A model generated the notes under the pieces. The model searched no databases and had not been told where the DNA came from. It saw nothing but the letters and a program-made list of their open reading frames with translations. Below are positions 8,542-17,676 of a stretch of DNA of 22,497 nucleotides, one piece after another. How positions within the stretch are numbered: the stretch's first letter is position 1; every line of letters starts with the position of its first letter. The DNA is taken from NCBI GenBank assembly GCA_022709605.1, contig JAKLIM010000009.1:1-22497 (forward strand). The letters are read 5' to 3'. The translations under genes and the position numbers were made by a program. This stretch comes from Bacteroidota bacterium. Its GTDB lineage: Bacteria; Bacteroidota; Bacteroidia; Bacteroidales; Paludibacteraceae.

Positions 8542-11500
8542 ATGAGAAAACTAACGATTATTTTTTTATCACTACTGATTATTCTTGTTCCGCTCATGGC
8601 ACAGGAAAAATTGACAATTAAAGGAACTATTAAAGACAAAGTTACCAATGAAACCCTAATTGGAGCAAATGTAAAGGTGATTGGAACTTCACTTGGTACA
8701 ATTACTGACTATGATGGGAATTATCAGTTAAATGATATTCCAAAAAATAGTATTGTAATTTTTAGCTATATTGGTATGTCTTCGCAAGAAAGAGAAATTA
8801 AATCAAGTGGAGTTGTTAATATTTTTCTTGATTCCAATACAAAAGATTTGGAAGAAATTGTGGTAGTTGGATATGGAACTTCACGTAAACGCGACCTTAC
8901 CGGTTCCATAGTTTCTATAAGTGGCGAAAGTTTAAAGACCTCGCCGGATCACAATCCCGTGAAATCATTACAAGGAAAAGTGCCCGGTTTGGTAGTTACC
9001 AATAGTGGTGCAGCAGGTAGCAGTCCTGATGTCAAAATTCGTGGTATCGGAACTACTTATTCAGGTACCCAACCTTTATACATTGTAGATGGTATGTTTA
9101 CAGATAATATTGATTTTGTTAATCCGAATGATATATTATCAACTGAAGTACTTAAAGATCCATCTTCATTAGCAATTTTTGGTGTTCAGGGAGCAAATGG
9201 TGTGATTATAATTACTACAAAACGAGCCGATAAAGGTAAAATGACGGTAAGTTACGATGGTTATGTTGGTTCGCAAATGTTGCACAACCGCGATAGAGTA
9301 AGTTTGACAAATGCCGATCAGTTTACCCAGCTTTACAACGAACAGTTGAAAAACATGAATCCCGCAGCTACCGAATGGTCGGGCGATTTATTGGGTGGTG
9401 GTACCGACTGGCAATCCTATATTTTCCGTCCGGCCATGGTGACAAATCACGGTGTTACAGTGGCAAATTCAAATGAAAAAGCAAACACAGTTTTTTCATT
9501 GGGATATTTTCTTCAGGATGGTATTGTAAAATATAATTCCTATCAGCGTTTCAATGCGCGCTGGGCCGGAGATTATCAAATTTCGAAAAAAATTAAAGTA
9601 GGTAGCAATATTACCTTGACCCGATGGGATGCCGACCCGTCAGCTGCCAGTGTATCCAATGCAGTACAGGCATTACCAACTTATTCGCCTTATGCACCTT
9701 TGGAAGATCATAATGCAGATAATATTGGTTCGTTATATACTCCATCGCCCGGAATTCAAAAAGATGTTGCCAATCCTGTTGCAGTGATGGAAATTAACAA
9801 GGGTAACTCCGAAAGTTACGGATATCGTGCTGTGGGAAATGTATATGCAGAAATTAATTTTCTGAAAGATTTTACTTTCAAAGCAGTGGGTTATGGCGAT
9901 ATAGGAGTCAGTTTGGGAAGTTCGTTTACTCCTCGTTTTGATGTAAACAATGCAACTTCTAATTCTTCGCACAAAAGTGAAACAACAAGATTTTCAAGAA
10001 ACTCGAGCGAATACACTAAATACCAGGCTGATTTTTTATTAAATTACAATAAAAAAATTGACCTGCATCGCATAGGAGCTCTTGTAGGTTATACTGCCCG
10101 TATTCAGGAAAGTCAGGGATTTAGTGCTTCAACCGATTCGCTTATCAGCGGTGACACCTGGGTTGTGCCAACTGATTTCTGGATGCTAAGTGCCGGTGCT
10201 GATCAAAATCGTGGTAACGGTGACTGGTACTCAGCCGAGGCTTTTACATCGTATCTGAGCAGATTAAATTATTCGTATGCTGATAAATATATTGGTGTAT
10301 TAACTTTTAGGGCTGATGCATCTTCCAAATTTGCTGAGAATTATCGTTGGGGATTTTTTCCCTCAGTTGGTTTAGCGTGGATGGCTTCCGAGGAAGAATT
10401 TTTTGCACCTTTGAAAGAGAAAATTGATTATCTTAAAATAAAAGCTTCGTGGGGTCAATTTGGAAATGATAAAATCGGAAATTACATGATGTATCCGCAA
10501 ATCAATCCCCGAGGTCAACAAGTGGTTGTAAATGGTGTAACATATTACTTGCCAACACAGGCTAATCACCCCGATACTACATTGCATTGGGAAGTGATTA
10601 AAGAATTTGATGCGGGGTTCGAAGCTCAACTCTTTAAAAACCGTATGAAAGTGGAAGTCGATTATTACAATAAACTCACTACAGATATGTTGTCATATCT
10701 TGAAACATCGGCTGGTATTAATGATATAGATGTAACAAATATAGGCTCTATAAGGAACAGTGGTTTGGAATTTATCCTTTCGTGGAACGATAAAATTGGT
10801 AAATTTAATTACGGAATTAGTCTGAATGGAGCAACTTTGCAGAATGAAGTTATAGCCATTGGAAATGACAATGCCGATATTGTTTCAGGAAAATATCACC
10901 GTACTTCAGTAGGTCATTCGGTGGGTGCTATTTACGGCTATGTACAGGAAGGCATTTTCCAGAATCAGGCTGAGATCAGTAGTTATTATCCTGCACCATG
11001 GACTTCAAAACCGGGTGATATTCGCTATAAAGATTTAAATGGCGATGAAAAAATAACTTCAGCCGACCGCGATTTCATTGGCCGCACTATCCCAACATTT
11101 ACTTATGGATTTAGTCTGAATGCAGCGTACAAAAACTTCGATACGAATATTGATTTTAGTGGAGTATATGGTAACGACATTATTAATGCTAAAAAATTAC
11201 CAACTTATGCACAGTTCAATTTCTATACTACTTCGCTGAATCGTTGGCATGGTGAAGGTACTTCAACTTTTGAACCTTCATTGAATACAGCTCAGGGTCA
11301 TAATTTCGAATCGTCAACTAATCTACTCGAAAGTGGTGCCTATATGCGTTTACGTTCGGTGCAATTGGGTTATAATTTCTCTCAAAGTTTAATCAAAAAA
11401 ATCAATTTAACTAAAGTAAGAATTTATGCCAATGCTCAGAATCTACTGACATTCAAACAAAACAGTGGATTTACGCCCGAAATTGGTGGTTCGATTCTTT

Positions 11501-11574
11501 CAGGATCAATTGATAGCGGTGGAACTTATCCTATCCCAACAACTTATTCACTTGGTTTAACTGTTAACTTCTAA
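8542..11574 (+). CDS. SusC-like TonB-dependent outer-membrane oligosaccharide transporter
   Basis: The order of parts is that of SusC/RagA proteins: signal peptide (1-20, ending LMAQ), carboxypeptidase-regulatory-like beta-sandwich (about 24-98, with IKGTIKDKVTNETLIGANV), TonB box region EEIVVVGYGT near 106, plug domain (about 118-230, with VKSLQGKVPGLVV and IRGIGTT.....PLYIVDG), and a 22-strand-type barrel ending in LGLTVNF with the usual terminal aromatic residue. At 1010 residues it has the normal family length. With the SusD-like protein 11 bp downstream it should bind and import glucan fragments across the outer membrane using TonB energy. The substrate, probably beta-1,2-glucooligosaccharides, is read from the neighbouring GH144, GH94 and GH3 genes and not from this protein itself. 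Confidence 0.95.
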   Translation: MRKLTIIFLSLLIILVPLMAQEKLTIKGTIKDKVTNETLIGANVKVIGTSLGTITDYDGNYQLNDIPKNSIVIFSYIGMSSQEREIKSSGVVNIFLDSNTKDLEEIVVVGYGTSRKRDLTGSIVSISGESLKTSPDHNPVKSLQGKVPGLVVTNSGAAGSSPDVKIRGIGTTYSGTQPLYIVDGMFTDNIDFVNPNDILSTEVLKDPSSLAIFGVQGANGVIIITTKRADKGKMTVSYDGYVGSQMLHNRDRVSLTNADQFTQLYNEQLKNMNPAATEWSGDLLGGGTDWQSYIFRPAMVTNHGVTVANSNEKANTVFSLGYFLQDGIVKYNSYQRFNARWAGDYQISKKIKVGSNITLTRWDADPSAASVSNAVQALPTYSPYAPLEDHNADNIGSLYTPSPGIQKDVANPVAVMEINKGNSESYGYRAVGNVYAEINFLKDFTFKAVGYGDIGVSLGSSFTPRFDVNNATSNSSHKSETTRFSRNSSEYTKYQADFLLNYNKKIDLHRIGALVGYTARIQESQGFSASTDSLISGDTWVVPTDFWMLSAGADQNRGNGDWYSAEAFTSYLSRLNYSYADKYIGVLTFRADASSKFAENYRWGFFPSVGLAWMASEEEFFAPLKEKIDYLKIKASWGQFGNDKIGNYMMYPQINPRGQQVVVNGVTYYLPTQANHPDTTLHWEVIKEFDAGFEAQLFKNRMKVEVDYYNKLTTDMLSYLETSAGINDIDVTNIGSIRNSGLEFILSWNDKIGKFNYGISLNGATLQNEVIAIGNDNADIVSGKYHRTSVGHSVGAIYGYVQEGIFQNQAEISSYYPAPWTSKPGDIRYKDLNGDEKITSADRDFIGRTIPTFTYGFSLNAAYKNFDTNIDFSGVYGNDIINAKKLPTYAQFNFYTTSLNRWHGEGTSTFEPSLNTAQGHNFESSTNLLESGAYMRLRSVQLGYNFSQSLIKKINLTKVRIYANAQNLLTFKQNSGFTPEIGGSILSGSIDSGGTYPIPTTYSLGLTVNF

Positions 11575-11585
11575 ATTATTCAATC

Positions 11586-13067
11586 ATGAAAAAATATATT
11601 TTATATATCGCTGTAGTTCTCGTTGGTTTCGGATGTTCCGACGAATTTCTCGAACTTTATCCCAAAGGATATTATCATCCTAAAAACTATACACCCGACC
11701 AGAAAATTGATGCCAGTATTTTAGCCGAAGGTAAATTGGCCGAAGCGTATGCCACCTTGAGAGCCTGGGGCTTTCAGTGGGGTGGTTTAGGCATGCATAG
11801 TTACACTGCACCGGATGCAGAAAAAGGAAGTACACCGAGCGATGGAGGTGAAGTTTCGCAATTTAAATCGTTGAGTTATACTTCCAGTAACGGTCCGGTA
11901 AAAGATTATTATGCAAGCTGTTACACAAGTATTGTGCTTTCGAACGAGGCGCTTGTAATTGCCAATACATTGGCCGATAGTGTTGCCAAAAAGAAGACTT
12001 ATATTGCGGAAGCATTATTTCTCCGGTCAGTTATGTATTACAGACTTGCTCAGGCTTTTGGTGGGGTTCCTTATATTACAACTGTGCTTGGAGCAAACGA
12101 TAAAGTTCCTGCACGCTCCACCCGCGAAGAAATATGGAATAATATTGAAAAAGAATTATTGATAGCAATTCCTTTTTTACCAAGTCGTATGATGTTGTCA
12201 GCCAGTGGTAACAGTGGCAGAGCTACTCAAAATGCAGCAAGAGCAGTTTTAGCAAAAGTGTATCTGTATCAGAAAAAATGGTCGGATGCAATGGTTCAAA
12301 CAACAGCAATTATTGGCTCAGGCGATAATAATCTGACTACTCCATACAGCGAAATATTTACTGAGGCAAATGAATATGGACCCGAATCGGTGTTTGAAGT
12401 GTTTTGCGAACAAAAACCGACAGATAAAATATATCTCTCAACTCAATATGGTCAAATTCAGGGTATTCGTGGAATTCCAAATTTAGGTTGGGGATTTAAC
12501 GGTCCGAGTCAGGCTTTAATGGATTCGTACGAAACCGGTGATCCACGCAAAAAAGCAACCATTATTCACGATGGAGATACCATTGAAGGTAAAAAAATTA
12601 AAGCCGATGCCGCAGGTTACAAGTACTTTAACAAAAAAGTGTATGTGAGTATAGCTGAGCGTGCACTTTTTGGTCGTTCGGCTGATATTCAGGCATATTG
12701 GTTGAATATCCGCTTAATAAGATATGCAGATGTGTTGTTGATGCATGCCGAAGCAGCTTGCGAAATGGGCAATTCAACTGAAGCACTTGCAAAACTCGAA
12801 ATGGTACGCGAACGTGCCCGTGGTGGAAATGCAAGCATATTACCAAAAATTACAACAACTAATAAGGATGAATTACGAGCAAAAATTCATCAGGAAAGAC
12901 GCATTGAATTAGCTATGGAATGGGAACGCTTCTTCGATTTGGTTCGTTGGGATGAGGCCAAATCAGCAATAACAGGATTTGTAGTTGGCAAACACGAACT
13001 TTTCCCAATTCCACAAACTGAGATAGATAAATCGGAAGGCGCATTAACACAAAATCCGGGGTATTAA
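11586..13067 (+). CDS. SusD-like surface glycan-binding lipoprotein
   Basis: Short lipoprotein signal peptide with lipobox VGFGC and acylated Cys17, followed by a SusD/RagB fold: an N-terminal part with helical (TPR-like) segments such as TYIAEALFLRSVMYYRLAQAFGGVP near 139, RAVLAKVYLYQKKW near 218, and the typical C-terminal block IHQERRIELAMEWERFFDLVRW near 440, ending in LTQNPGY. The 493-residue length is normal. It forms the lid and ligand-binding subunit on the SusC-like barrel, and the 11-bp gap between the two genes supports co-translation. Residues that contact glycan vary too much in this family to predict the ligand from sequence alone. Confidence 0.95.
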   Translation: MKKYILYIAVVLVGFGCSDEFLELYPKGYYHPKNYTPDQKIDASILAEGKLAEAYATLRAWGFQWGGLGMHSYTAPDAEKGSTPSDGGEVSQFKSLSYTSSNGPVKDYYASCYTSIVLSNEALVIANTLADSVAKKKTYIAEALFLRSVMYYRLAQAFGGVPYITTVLGANDKVPARSTREEIWNNIEKELLIAIPFLPSRMMLSASGNSGRATQNAARAVLAKVYLYQKKWSDAMVQTTAIIGSGDNNLTTPYSEIFTEANEYGPESVFEVFCEQKPTDKIYLSTQYGQIQGIRGIPNLGWGFNGPSQALMDSYETGDPRKKATIIHDGDTIEGKKIKADAAGYKYFNKKVYVSIAERALFGRSADIQAYWLNIRLIRYADVLLMHAEAACEMGNSTEALAKLEMVRERARGGNASILPKITTTNKDELRAKIHQERRIELAMEWERFFDLVRWDEAKSAITGFVVGKHELFPIPQTEIDKSEGALTQNPGY

Positions 13068-13115
13068 AGAGAAAGAGCAAAGAGTAAAGAACAAAGAAAA
13101 AAAGACTGACACAAA

Positions 13116-14759
13116 GTGAAATTATTAAAGAACATACAAATCATAACTTTATTAATCACCCTTCAGGGGTTAGGGGTATTCCTTTTCTCGTGCAAGGATC
13201 CGGTTACTCCAACTATTGTGGTGGTTAAAAACGATGAAACTTACTCACCCGAGAAAGTAAAAGGGGTGATGGACGAATGGCAACGAAAAACTTTCAACTA
13301 TTTTGTAGCAGGTGCTTCGCCTACAGGAATGGCTTATGAGGGCAACGATAGAGGAGATGTTGTCGCAATCGGAGGAAGTGGTTTTGGCGTAATGGCAATT
13401 GTTGTAGGCACTGAACGGGGATGGATAACCAGAGAACAATCCACTGCCCAAATGCAGAAAATTGTTCGTTTTTTAGGCAAGGCCGAGCGCTTCAAAGGAG
13501 CGTGGTCGCATTGGTACAATCCCGATGGATCTGCGCACCCTTTTGGCGATCAGGTTAAAACCGGCGATTTGATTGAAACTGCATTTATGATGGCCGGATT
13601 GTTAGCAGCTGGTGAGTATTATACCGGAACAACTACTGTTGAAAAAGAAATTCGCGATTCGGTTGCTTCGTTCTGGAAAACTATTGACTGGCGTTTTTAC
13701 GCCGGAAATGACAATGCATTGAATTGGCTGTATTATTCGCAGGACAACCGACTGACCATGCACATCAAAGGCTGGAACGAAGGTCTGATAAGTTATATTC
13801 TGGCTTTGGGAGCTCCTGAGCCAATGAATATTTCTTCTGAAGTTTACAATAATGGTTGGTTAAGCAGCGGTGGTATTGTGAACCGTACAGGCAAATTTTA
13901 TGGTTACGATTTACCATTAGGCGGTTCGTATGGTGGCCCCATGTTTTTTGCACATTATTCATTTTTGGGGTTAAATCCCAATTTAATGGAAGATAATTAT
14001 GCCAATTATTGGCAGCAAAATGTAGGACATACCATGATAAACAGACATTATTGCGTTTATGAAGCTCCAAAAAACTTTAAATACAGTGAACGCGATTGGG
14101 GATTAACTGCATGTTACGGTGGTCGTCCGCCCTGGGGTTATTCAGCCCGTTCGCCACAAAACGATGATGGCGTAATTGCTCCAACAGCAGCTTTGGGATC
14201 GTATCCTTACACTCCGTTTTATAGTACACAGGTTTTGTTTCGGCTAGCCGAATATAGCCTGGCGCAAGGAACCTATGGTTTTGCCGATGCATATTCGCCC
14301 GAAACTTCTACTTCGGAGAAAAAACACCTGGCGATTGACCAGGGCCCGATAGTGGTTATGATGGAAAACTACCGCAGTGGATTAATCTGGAATTTACTAA
14401 TGAAAAACCCCGACATTCAAAAAGGGTTATCAAAGGCCGGAATGAAGGTGAAACCTGATTTTAAAGAAGGTTTTCACAAAGCAATTTCGAATACGCAAAC
14501 AAAAGAATACGATATGATGCGGCATCCGGACAGAAGAAGTTTTGAATTGGAATATTATTTAACTTCTGCCGGAAATACACAGTTTAAAATAAAAAACAAC
14601 AACGATTCAATACTTAAGGACACAACAATACTTTCAGTAGCAGGCGAAAATATTTTTAAGTTTAATAATTCAAAAGTTATTTTGAATGGAAAACAATACA
14701 TTGTAACACTTAAATCGCCTGCAAACAAAGAATATTCAATTACAATTCGATTACATTAA
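13116..14759 (+). CDS. GH144-type endo-beta-1,2-glucanase, lipoprotein
   Basis: The start is GTG at 13116; it is the only start that gives a signal peptide, ending in lipobox FLFSC with Cys26. CKDP after cleavage is compatible with surface display. The body (about 45-455) has the glucoamylase-like (alpha/alpha)6 fold of PF10091, which holds GH144: YEGNDRGDVVAIGGSGFGV, FKGAWSHWYNP, GDLIETAFMMAGLLAAGEYY, DNALNWLYYSQD, GWNEGLISYILALGAPEP, GGSYGGPMFFAHYSFLGLNP, CYGGRPPWGYSARSP, ending at DQGPIVVMMENYRSG. The founding GH144 enzyme, from Chitinophaga pinensis, cuts beta-1,2-glucan internally to sophorose and short oligomers. About 90 extra residues at the C-terminus look like a small beta domain. 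The neighbours (SusC/D, GH94 of oligoglucan-phosphorylase length, GH3) agree. PF10091 also covers proteins without proven beta-1,2-glucanase activity, so specificity is likely but not certain. Confidence 0.85.
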   Translation: MKLLKNIQIITLLITLQGLGVFLFSCKDPVTPTIVVVKNDETYSPEKVKGVMDEWQRKTFNYFVAGASPTGMAYEGNDRGDVVAIGGSGFGVMAIVVGTERGWITREQSTAQMQKIVRFLGKAERFKGAWSHWYNPDGSAHPFGDQVKTGDLIETAFMMAGLLAAGEYYTGTTTVEKEIRDSVASFWKTIDWRFYAGNDNALNWLYYSQDNRLTMHIKGWNEGLISYILALGAPEPMNISSEVYNNGWLSSGGIVNRTGKFYGYDLPLGGSYGGPMFFAHYSFLGLNPNLMEDNYANYWQQNVGHTMINRHYCVYEAPKNFKYSERDWGLTACYGGRPPWGYSARSPQNDDGVIAPTAALGSYPYTPFYSTQVLFRLAEYSLAQGTYGFADAYSPETSTSEKKHLAIDQGPIVVMMENYRSGLIWNLLMKNPDIQKGLSKAGMKVKPDFKEGFHKAISNTQTKEYDMMRHPDRRSFELEYYLTSAGNTQFKIKNNNDSILKDTTILSVAGENIFKFNNSKVILNGKQYIVTLKSPANKEYSITIRLH

Positions 14760-14798
14760 ACAATTTTATTTTTATTCACCTTTATTAATTAATTTATT

Positions 14799-16721
14799 AT
14801 GAAACAACTATTTACTATTTTAGTAATGGCATTTTTTGTAAATGCTTTTACAATGGCTCAGGACAAAGCAACATTTGTTCTCGACGATTTTGAAAACGGA
14901 TTGGTTAACTTCACCGAAGTGGTTAACATAAATCCTGCAGCTCACTATGATATTGCCGTGGTTGATAATCCTGTAAAAGCAGGGATCAATACCAGTAACA
15001 AAGTGTGGGAATGGAAAAGATACGATGCTGAAGCTGATAACAAAGTTTGGGCAGGATTTTATGCAACTCTGAAAACTGAAATACCAAAAGGTTATCACCG
15101 TATTGAAATTAAGTATTTGCGTACAAATGCAACATCGCAAATAAAGATTAAACCCGAAGGTGCAGTAAGCAAAGAAATTGGCGCTATGACTCCTGCATCA
15201 AAAACGAATGAATGGGAAACAATGGTTTTTGACATTTACACCAATGGGATATTAAACATTCGCACATTCGGATTTTTTCCCGATTTTTACGAACCGATCG
15301 ATCCTACAGCAAAGGTTTATGTAGATGATATTAAAATTGTTTTCGATCCTACTATTGTACCTCCGGTTGTTCCGACAAAGTTGACAATATTCGACAACAG
15401 TGCCAGCGATCGTTTTCACGATCAAAGTTGGTCGTTCAAAAATGCACCAAGTACATTACTTCAGGAACATTGGCAAGCTGCCGGATTACCCGATGGTGAT
15501 AAACTTCCTTGCGTAACTTCACCTGTAAAATCAGCTACAAATGCGTTGAAATTACAGTGGAAATCGGCTACAGGTGGCGATTGGGCTGCATTGGTTGCTT
15601 CGGTTGGCTGGAAAACGTTTGATGCTTCGACTATGACTCATCTGAAATTTTGGGTGAACTCACCGGTAGCATTGTTAAAATCTGCAATGCCAAAATTACA
15701 CATGGAAGCACATAGCGGTAATCCAAATGCTACAGGTAAAATTGAATTAAGTAATTACCTGACAGACGATTTGGCAGCAAATACATGGACACAAGTAGTT
15801 GTTCCATTGGCTGATTTGTGGGCTGTGAATCCATTATTTATTTCAAAAGAAGTAATTAAAGGTGTATTTTTCTCGCAAAATGCTACCGATGATGTGGAAC
15901 ACACATTATATATTGATGAAATAACCCTTGAAAAAGTAACATCGTTATTCACGAATAGTGCAAGCGACCGTTTCCACGATCAAAGTTGGTCATTTAAAAA
16001 TGCACCGAGTACTTTGGTTCAGGAACATTGGCAAGCTGCCGGATTACCTGATGGTGATAAACTTCCTTGCGTAACCACACCTGTAAAATCTGCTCCAAAT
16101 GCATTGAAATTACAATGGACTTCGGGTACCGGTGGCGATTGGGCTGCTTTGGTTGCCGGATTAGGCTGGGCAATTTACGATTTATCAGAAATGACACACA
16201 TGAACCTTTGGGTTAATTCGTCTGCTAATTTAGCTAAAACAGCATTGCCAAAAGTACATTTAGAAGCACATAGCGGCAATCCGAATACAACTGGTAAACT
16301 TGAATTAGGAAATTACACCAACGATCTTGTAGCAAATAAATGGACAGAAATATCCATTCCGTTGGCTGATTTTTGGGCATCGAAAGCCGAATTTACTGCA
16401 AAAGATGTGGTGAAAGGTTTGTTCTTCTCTCAGAATGCTGCTGATAATGTTAACCACACATTGTTTGTTGACGAAATAAGTTTTGTAAAATCAATAAACA
16501 CCGGATTGTTTACTCCAAAATCAGTTACCGACATTTCGGCATACTACGCCAATGGTGAGATACGAATTGCAAATTATTCAGGGAATGTACGGGTTATTGA
16601 CTTGGCAGGTAAAGTAATTGCATCTAAATTAACAACCGATGGTAAAATTGCAATGACTCTTAACAGAGGAATTTATATTGTAACTACTACAACAGGTAAT
16701 GCTAAATTGATAGTTTATTAA
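14799..16721 (+). CDS. T9SS-secreted modular protein with three beta-sandwich modules, probably glycan-binding
   Basis: Signal peptide (1-21, ending TMAQ) is followed by an N-terminal beta-rich, jelly-roll-like domain (about 22-190, ending KVYVDDIKIVF). Two tandem modules follow (196-381 and 382-564), very alike in protein and DNA. Each starts FxNSASDRFHDQSW and ends in a YIDEI/FVDEI strand. The last about 70 residues (YYANGEIRI...VRVIDLAGKV...RGIYIV...KLIVY) form a T9SS type A C-terminal sorting domain. No catalytic motif is recognisable. DDIK/DEI-ending beta sandwiches are common among carbohydrate-binding modules, and a related module sits in the SGNH esterase downstream, so a role in holding glucan at the cell surface is a fair inference. 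It follows the GH144 gene by 39 bp and is the last gene before a strong terminator. Function unproven. Confidence 0.85.
   Translation: MKQLFTILVMAFFVNAFTMAQDKATFVLDDFENGLVNFTEVVNINPAAHYDIAVVDNPVKAGINTSNKVWEWKRYDAEADNKVWAGFYATLKTEIPKGYHRIEIKYLRTNATSQIKIKPEGAVSKEIGAMTPASKTNEWETMVFDIYTNGILNIRTFGFFPDFYEPIDPTAKVYVDDIKIVFDPTIVPPVVPTKLTIFDNSASDRFHDQSWSFKNAPSTLLQEHWQAAGLPDGDKLPCVTSPVKSATNALKLQWKSATGGDWAALVASVGWKTFDASTMTHLKFWVNSPVALLKSAMPKLHMEAHSGNPNATGKIELSNYLTDDLAANTWTQVVVPLADLWAVNPLFISKEVIKGVFFSQNATDDVEHTLYIDEITLEKVTSLFTNSASDRFHDQSWSFKNAPSTLVQEHWQAAGLPDGDKLPCVTTPVKSAPNALKLQWTSGTGGDWAALVAGLGWAIYDLSEMTHMNLWVNSSANLAKTALPKVHLEAHSGNPNTTGKLELGNYTNDLVANKWTEISIPLADFWASKAEFTAKDVVKGLFFSQNAADNVNHTLFVDEISFVKSINTGLFTPKSVTDISAYYANGEIRIANYSGNVRVIDLAGKVIASKLTTDGKIAMTLNRGIYIVTTTTGNAKLIVY
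15384..15941 (+). repeat. Tandem intragenic repeat, copy 1 (module residues 196-381)
   Basis: First of two consecutive 186-codon units in the modular T9SS protein. The opening about 160 bases (HDQSWSFKNAPSTL.QEHWQAAGLPDGDKLPCVT) are almost the same as in copy 2 at the DNA level, differing mainly at synonymous positions. The last third is more diverged. This indicates a duplication followed by drift or by partial gene conversion. Confidence 0.9.
15942..16490 (+). repeat. Tandem intragenic repeat, copy 2 (module residues 382-564)
   Basis: Second unit, 558 bases downstream of copy 1 (for example Asn200 aligns with Asn386). Long stretches are shared with copy 1, such as the region coding QEHWQAAGLPDGDKLPCVT, while the part coding for the surface between W-A-A-L-V-A and the final strand has diverged more. 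A more distant relative of the same module is residues 231-404 of the SGNH esterase encoded at 20279-22312. Confidence 0.9.
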
Positions 16722-16748
16722 ATAGTAAAAATTTTTACTGACTAACTG

Positions 16749-16785
16749 AAACTTCGTAGTCAGAAATGACTACGAAGTTTTTTTT
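16749..16785 (+). terminator. Rho-independent terminator closing the SusC to modular-protein unit
   Basis: A perfect 14-bp stem (AAACTTCGTAGTCA, 16749-16762, with its complement at 16767-16780) encloses the tetraloop GAAA and runs into a T tract that ends at 16785. Directly upstream is a perfect palindrome AGTAAAAATTTTTACT (16724-16739). CTGACTA (16738-16744) can also pair with TAGTCAG (16757-16763), which would compete with the terminator stem. A near copy of the whole arrangement closes the last gene of the window. Confidence 0.92.
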
Positions 16786-16822
16786 AATATTAATCTATTA
16801 TTCACTTTTAAAAAAAAATCAC

Positions 16823-17650
16823 ATGAAAAAAAATTATTTACTAATTGTTGCAATTCTTTTTGTCAGTATTGTAAACGCACAAGTAACCAATACTTGTTTA
16901 TTTGATTTTAGTTATAATCCGGGACAATTGCAGTCTCCTGCCGGATGGAATAATGTTATGTCAAACGGTGATCAGGATTTTACCGATAACAATGGTGTGG
17001 TAATCGGACACTTAGTGTCAACAGGTTGGACATCAGCCAATACTTCGGGGACGCTCGCACCAACAGCACCTGCAATTAATGATTTTCCAACTCTCACTCA
17101 AACTCAGGATAATATTTATGGCCAAAGTGGTGGAACAGGCACAATTACACTTTCCGGATTAAATTCATCCAAGTATTATTCATTCACTGTTTTCGGCTCC
17201 AGAGCAGGAGTTACAGATAATCGTGAAACAACCTATACATTTACAGGTTTAAATACAGGTAGTGCTTCCATTAATCCTTCAAGCAATAACGGAAGTGTTG
17301 CAATTATTAATAATATTCAACCTAATGAATCCGGGATAATAGTTTTCACTACAATTGCAGGAACGAATAATGTAAATGCTTCAAAATATTTCTATCTGGC
17401 CGCAATGAAGATGATTGTGTCAAATACAACAACGGCATTGAACAAAATCAATCAAAGTAACATAAAGGCATATTACTCCAAAGGAAATTTATATTTTAGT
17501 GAAAATGCTGGTAGTGTGAAAATTTATAATCTTACCGGAAAATTACTTATTAATCAGACAGCTGTGTCTAATGTTTTGCCTTTGCAACTTGCAAAAGGGT
17601 TGTATTTTCTAAGTACCCCGAAATCAAATATTAAATTAATTGTAGAATAA
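16823..17650 (+). CDS. Small T9SS-secreted protein made of a single uncharacterised beta module
   Basis: The ATG at 16823 begins a clean signal peptide (MKKNYLLIVAILFVSIVNAQ); the in-frame ATG at 16766 lies inside the preceding terminator and is rejected. The mature protein has one domain (about 20-200) beginning CLFDFSYN, rich in Ser, Thr, Asn and Gly, with the hallmark stretch SGLNSSKYYSFTVFGSRAGV then TDNRETTYTFTG. A T9SS type A sorting domain (about 205-275, VKIYNLTGKLL...LAKGLYFL) ends it. The same module is residues 415-600 of the SGNH esterase encoded downstream. No catalytic residues are evident. It stands between two hairpins, so it is probably transcribed apart or by read-through. 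I do not recognise a proven function; glycan binding is a guess based on its fusion to the esterase. Confidence 0.8.
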   Translation: MKKNYLLIVAILFVSIVNAQVTNTCLFDFSYNPGQLQSPAGWNNVMSNGDQDFTDNNGVVIGHLVSTGWTSANTSGTLAPTAPAINDFPTLTQTQDNIYGQSGGTGTITLSGLNSSKYYSFTVFGSRAGVTDNRETTYTFTGLNTGSASINPSSNNGSVAIINNIQPNESGIIVFTTIAGTNNVNASKYFYLAAMKMIVSNTTTALNKINQSNIKAYYSKGNLYFSENAGSVKIYNLTGKLLINQTAVSNVLPLQLAKGLYFLSTPKSNIKLIVE

Positions 17651-17676
17651 ATTCCCGTAATTTATAGTCTGTTTTG

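Noticed and set aside
13068..13115. Purine-rich imperfect repeats (AAAGAG, AAAGAAC) between the SusD and GH144 genes, considered as a phase-variable tract
   Set aside because: The units are short and irregular with no long uniform tract; it looks like an ordinary AT-rich spacer before the GTG start.
14760..14798. Possible promoter or terminator between the GH144 gene and the modular protein gene
   Set aside because: Only 39 AT-rich bases with no hairpin and no TAnnTTTG box; the genes are taken as one transcript.
16766..16822. In-frame ATG extending the small T9SS protein by 19 residues
   Set aside because: It lies inside the terminator hairpin of the previous unit and precedes a clean signal peptide starting at 16823.
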